This document shows positions 35,354 through 38,494 of a stretch of 38,494 nucleotides of DNA, piece by piece. Both the position numbers and the translations under genes were made by a program. Each line of letters begins with the position of its first letter. Within the stretch, counting starts at the first letter, position 1. The notes below the pieces were generated by a model. That model made no database searches, was not told the DNA's origin, and saw only the letters and a program-made list of their open reading frames with translations. The DNA lies in assembly GCA_017431345.1 (NCBI GenBank), contig JAFRLH010000050.1, forward strand, positions 1 to 38,494, read 5' to 3'. This DNA is from Lachnospiraceae bacterium. GTDB taxonomy: Bacteria > Bacillota > Clostridia > Lachnospirales > Lachnospiraceae.

Positions 35354-36328
35354 ATGGCGAAAAAGATTTTCAGAATGCCCTCCGGAGAAGTCGTTCCCGA
35401 GATTCCGGAAGTGCTCGATGCATCCTTATTTAAAGTAATCGGTAAGAATACCGAACGCATGGAATCCATCTCCCGTCCGTCGCTGACCTTCTGGCAGGAC
35501 GCCTGGAGACGTTTCCGCAAGAACAGAGCTGCTTTCGTCGGCCTGTGCGTCATTCTCATTTATGTGCTGCTTGCGATCTTCGCGCCCATGCTTTCCCAGT
35601 ACGGGTTCGATAAGATGGACGCGCATCTTAAGAATGCGCTGCCTTCCCTGCAGCACTGGCTTGGCTGCGATGATACCGGCCGTGATATCTGGGTCCGTAT
35701 GTGGATGGGCGCCAGAGTATCGCTGACGATCGGTTTCGTTGCCGCTGCCGTAAACATGTGCGTCGGCGCCGTGATCGGCGGCTTATGCGGCTACTATGGC
35801 GGATGGCTGGACATGGTCGTCATGCGTATCGTTGACGTTCTCTACGGTATCCCCAGCCTGATCATCACCATCCTTGTTATGATGGTCGTCGGCCGCGGCA
35901 TCCATTCCCTGATCATCGCGCTCTGCGTGGTCGGCTGGATCGGGTCGTGCCGATTTGTGCGAGGTGAGGTCTACCGATTGAAAAATCAGGACTATGTCAG
36001 TGCCGCGAAGGTGCTCGGCGTTCCTGATTTTACCATCATTATCAGACACATCATTCCCAATATCATGGGTATGCTGATCACGAACCTCTGTATGGCTATT
36101 CCCGGAGCGATCTTCCAGGAGGCATTCCTGTCCTACATCGGTATGGGAATCAAGCCCCCGAACGCTTCCTGGGGTATCCTGGCAAAGGAAGGCGTGAAGC
36201 TCCTTAGAGTCGCCCCTCATCAGGTGCTCTTTACCGCCTTCTTTATCTGCACCACCATGCTGTCGCTTACCATGATCGGTGACGGACTGCGCGACGCGTT
36301 CGATCCGAGACTGCGCGGTACGGAGTAA
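35354..36328 (+). CDS. oppC: Peptide ABC transporter permease, OppC type
   Basis: A 324-aa permease, partner of OppB in the translocation channel. An N-terminal cytoplasmic stretch of about 60 residues precedes the first helix (AAFVGLCVILIYVLLAIFAP), as usual in OppC. GTDDTGRD is seen in the variant LGCDDTGRDIWVRMWMGAR, a family hallmark in the periplasm-side loop. The EAA loop is at about 210-235 (QDYVSAAKVLGVPDFTIIIR). The C-terminus DGLRDAFDPRLRG is also typical. The ribosome binding site is modest (AGGTG). oppD starts 10 nt later. Confidence 0.95.
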   Translation: MAKKIFRMPSGEVVPEIPEVLDASLFKVIGKNTERMESISRPSLTFWQDAWRRFRKNRAAFVGLCVILIYVLLAIFAPMLSQYGFDKMDAHLKNALPSLQHWLGCDDTGRDIWVRMWMGARVSLTIGFVAAAVNMCVGAVIGGLCGYYGGWLDMVVMRIVDVLYGIPSLIITILVMMVVGRGIHSLIIALCVVGWIGSCRFVRGEVYRLKNQDYVSAAKVLGVPDFTIIIRHIIPNIMGMLITNLCMAIPGAIFQEAFLSYIGMGIKPPNASWGILAKEGVKLLRVAPHQVLFTAFFICTTMLSLTMIGDGLRDAFDPRLRGTE

Positions 36329-36338
36329 GGAGGGTATG

Positions 36339-37376
36339 ATGGCTGAAAAAGAAAAAATACTGGAACTGAAAAATGTCGTTTATTCCTTCCATACTTACGG
36401 CGGCATCGTAAAAGCGGTCCGCGACGTCAGCTTTGATCTTTATCAGGGCGAGATCCTGGGTATCGTCGGCGAGTCCGGCTGCGGAAAATCCGTTACGGCC
36501 CAGTGCATCATGAGACTGAATCCGGAACCTCCGGGATTCTTCTCGACGGGCGAGATCCTCTATAAGGGTCAGGATATCTGCCAGATGTCCCATGAAGAGC
36601 TGATGAAGATCCGCGGTACCGAGATCGGATTCATTTTCCAGGATCCCATGACCTCCCTGAACCCTACCATGCGCGTGGGCGATCAGATCGAGGAAGTCTT
36701 TATCCATGATAAAAGCATGAGCAAAGAGGAGAAAAAGAAACGCGCCATCGAGATCATGAGCAAAGTCGGCATCTCAGATGCTGAGAAGCGTTACAGACAG
36801 TATCCTCATGAGCTCTCCGGCGGTATGAAACAGCGTGTCATGATTGCCATGGCACTGGTGGCCAAGCCCTCCATCATCATCTGCGATGAGCCTACGACTT
36901 CCCTGGATGTTACGATCGAAGCCCAGATCCTGGAGCTGCTGCTGAACCTGCGTAAGGAATTCGGCACGTCCATTATCATGATCACACATGACCTCGGCGT
37001 GATCGCCAAGCTCTGCGACCGCGTGCTCGTTATGTACGGCGGAAAGATCGTGGAAAGAGGACAGGCAGGAGAGATCTTCTACAAGACCGGTCATCCCTAT
37101 ACACAGGGACTGATGAACTCCATCGCCGGCCTGGATACGGAGAAGGACGAAGTGCTGACGCCCATCGACGGTACGCCGCCCGATCTTTTCTCCCCGCCTG
37201 TCGGATGCCCGTTCGCCGCAAGATGCGAATACGCCATGGAGATCTGCCATAAGTATCCGCCGCAGGAAACGGATCTTTCGGAAAGCCATAAGGCGCACTG
37301 CTGGCTGCATCACGCATCCGCGCCGAATGTGGATCTGACGAAGAAGAAAAAGAAGAAAAAGGAGGAGCAGGCATGA
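36339..37376 (+). CDS. oppD: Peptide ABC transporter ATPase, OppD type
   Basis: A 345-aa cytoplasmic ATPase. Walker A is GESGCGKS at 44-51, Q-loop FQDPMTSLNP, signature LSGGMKQR, Walker B IIICDEPTTSLD and switch MITHDLGVI. The C-terminal oligopeptide-transporter extension carries the cysteine pattern GCPFAARC, then two more Cys (MEICHKYP, AHCWLHH), which in relatives binds an Fe-S cluster. It ends in a run of lysines. ATG 36339 is preferred over ATG 36336, because AGGAGG at 36328-36333 is 5 nt away rather than 2; the frame is open to a TTG at 36279 inside oppC. It overlaps oppF by 4 nt (ATGA). Confidence 0.95.
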   Translation: MAEKEKILELKNVVYSFHTYGGIVKAVRDVSFDLYQGEILGIVGESGCGKSVTAQCIMRLNPEPPGFFSTGEILYKGQDICQMSHEELMKIRGTEIGFIFQDPMTSLNPTMRVGDQIEEVFIHDKSMSKEEKKKRAIEIMSKVGISDAEKRYRQYPHELSGGMKQRVMIAMALVAKPSIIICDEPTTSLDVTIEAQILELLLNLRKEFGTSIIMITHDLGVIAKLCDRVLVMYGGKIVERGQAGEIFYKTGHPYTQGLMNSIAGLDTEKDEVLTPIDGTPPDLFSPPVGCPFAARCEYAMEICHKYPPQETDLSESHKAHCWLHHASAPNVDLTKKKKKKKEEQA

Positions 37377-38344
37377 GCAAGGTAGATTACAGTGTCGATC
37401 CTCTGGTACGTGTTGAGGATATGTGCAAGTTCTTCCAGGTGGGAAGACACGCCACGCTGAAAGCGGTCAATCATGTATCTTTCAATATCTATAAAGGCGA
37501 GACGGTAGGACTTGTGGGAGAATCCGGCTGCGGAAAATCCACGACAGGCCGCTGCATCGTCAAGCTGGATCCGCCGACTTCGGGACATGTGTACTATGAA
37601 GGTAAGGATATCTACAAATATTCTGCAGCCGAACACAAGCAGTTCACTGCCGATGTGCAGATGATCTTCCAGAACCCCTATGCATCGCTGAATCCCCGTA
37701 TGACCGTTAAGGATATCGTGGGCGAAGGCATGCGGCTGCACGGAAAATATTCGAACCAGGATCTGGACGCCAGGATCGAGGAACTGCTGAACAGAGTCGG
37801 CCTGGGCAAGGATCATATGTCCAGATTCTCCCATGAGTTCTCCGGCGGACAGAGACAGCGTATCGGTATCGCGAGAGCGCTGTCCGTGGATCCCAAGTTC
37901 ATCATCTGCGACGAGCCGATCTCGGCACTGGATGTTTCCATCCAGGCGCAGGTCATCAACATGCTGAAGAACCTGCAGGATGAACTGGGCCTGACGTATC
38001 TGTTCATCGCACACGATCTGTCTGTCGTTAAATACATTTCCGACAGAGTCATTGTCATGTATCTTGGCAATATCGTGGAGCAGGCGCCGGCGGAAGAGCT
38101 TTACGCGAACCCGCTGCATCCTTATACGAAGGCGCTGCTGTCCTCCATCCCTGTTGCGGATCCGGATGTCGCAAAGAGCCGAGTCAGGATCCCGATCAAG
38201 GGCGAGATCCCGAGCCCGATCAATCCGAAGGAAAGATGTCAGTTCGCTGACAGATGCCCTTACGCGACGGAGCGGTGCCAGAAAGAAGTGCCCGAGATGA
38301 AGGACTTCGGAAATCATCATAAGGCGGCGTGCCATATACTGTAA
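37373..38344 (+). CDS. oppF: Peptide ABC transporter ATPase, OppF type
   Basis: A 323-aa cytoplasmic ATPase that pairs with OppD. Walker A GESGCGKST lies at 49-57, Q-loop FQNPYASLNP, signature FSGGQRQRIGIARAL, Walker B IICDEPISALD and switch IAHDLSVV. The C-terminal extension again has spaced cysteines (ERCQFADRCPYATERC and a last AACHIL). GGAGGAG at 37361-37367 lies in the end of oppD, and the genes overlap as ATGA, so the pair is translationally coupled. No clear terminator follows within the window. Confidence 0.95.
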   Translation: MSKVDYSVDPLVRVEDMCKFFQVGRHATLKAVNHVSFNIYKGETVGLVGESGCGKSTTGRCIVKLDPPTSGHVYYEGKDIYKYSAAEHKQFTADVQMIFQNPYASLNPRMTVKDIVGEGMRLHGKYSNQDLDARIEELLNRVGLGKDHMSRFSHEFSGGQRQRIGIARALSVDPKFIICDEPISALDVSIQAQVINMLKNLQDELGLTYLFIAHDLSVVKYISDRVIVMYLGNIVEQAPAEELYANPLHPYTKALLSSIPVADPDVAKSRVRIPIKGEIPSPINPKERCQFADRCPYATERCQKEVPEMKDFGNHHKAACHIL

Positions 38345-38471
38345 ATACGCCGTTGAATATTCCCACCCCTCTTCATCCTCCGCGTTGCGGTTTTCGGTAT
38401 CCTGCCGAGGGCAGCATGATCTTATGGTCTGACGGCCAGAAAGGCAGAAGAAGGGAGAGGAGAATAAAGGG

Positions 38472-38494
38472 ATGGCCCTGACGGGCCAGGAAAA
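38472..38494 (+). CDS. Possible start of a gene truncated by the window end
   Basis: ATG 38472 is preceded by GAGAGGAGAA at an acceptable distance and opens MALTGQE before the window ends. The same bases form a 6-bp hairpin (TGGCCC/GGGCCA), so it could instead be part of a structured region. Too little sequence exists to name a product. The 127 nt between oppF and this point show no promoter. Confidence 0.3.

Noticed and set aside
38473-38488. Terminator of the opp operon
   Set aside because: The 6-bp TGGCCC/GGGCCA stem is followed by GGAAAA rather than T residues, and it overlaps a possible start codon.

Overview
The window reads as a chromosomal segment of a Gram-positive, low-to-moderate GC anaerobe, most likely a gut Lachnospiraceae (class Clostridia). 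This is inferred from sigma-A type promoters (TTGACA, 17 nt, TATAAT-like), strong GGAGG ribosome binding sites, lipoproteins with Ala/Thr/Glu-rich linkers, Lys/Tyr-rich wall-binding-like repeats, a Clostridia-style IlvD and an ABC-F protein with an AKTT/SRDH second half. Nearly all genes lie on the + strand; only one hydrolase is on the - strand. No tRNA, rRNA, CRISPR array, transposase or phage gene was seen.

Layout. 1-2452: terminator of an upstream gene, a near-consensus promoter, a UDP-sugar pyrophosphorylase and a polyprenyl-phosphate-type glycosyltransferase. 2449-12033: a promoter overlapping the glycosyltransferase stop codon, then a tightly spaced run of class A penicillin-binding protein, ABC-F ATPase, YfhO-family membrane protein, argH and a secreted Ig-like/transglutaminase-like protein. 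12066-13495: serS with its own terminator. 13552-17841: a promoter- and terminator-bounded operon of five small exported proteins: three with transglutaminase-like Cys-His-Asp triads, one with the same repeats but a different C-terminal domain, and an SH3b-like lipoprotein. 17896-20458: an MBOAT O-acyltransferase overlapping a DltD/SGNH-like partner. 20459-20806: a gap holding a 201-bp imperfect palindrome resembling a MITE or a long structured RNA. 20807-22400: tgt and yajC, closed by hairpins. 22425-29733: a DUF6273-like membrane protein, ilvD, ilvB and a clpC-like gene packed together. 29898-32228: radA converging on an alpha/beta hydrolase, with a bidirectional terminator between them. 32229-38344: divergent promoters and a full oppABCDF-type peptide ABC transporter. 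A possible truncated gene starts at 38472.

Much of the window concerns the cell envelope: nucleotide sugars, lipid-linked glycosyl transfer, peptidoglycan synthesis, YfhO, wall-polymer O-acylation, exported wall-binding-like proteins and peptide uptake. The rest is housekeeping metabolism (Arg, branched-chain amino acids, Ser-tRNA, queuosine, DNA repair, proteolysis).

The most promising novelty is the 10924-17779 family: four exported proteins whose N-terminal modules differ but whose C-terminal halves all keep a Cys, His and Asp in order, with His-to-Asp spacing of exactly 11 residues in three of the four. They sit beside a repeat protein lacking the triad, an SH3b lipoprotein and O-acylation genes. 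The 201-bp palindrome is the second. Two long reading frames open at TTG codons that are really the -35 boxes of near-consensus promoters, so their 5' ends should be corrected.
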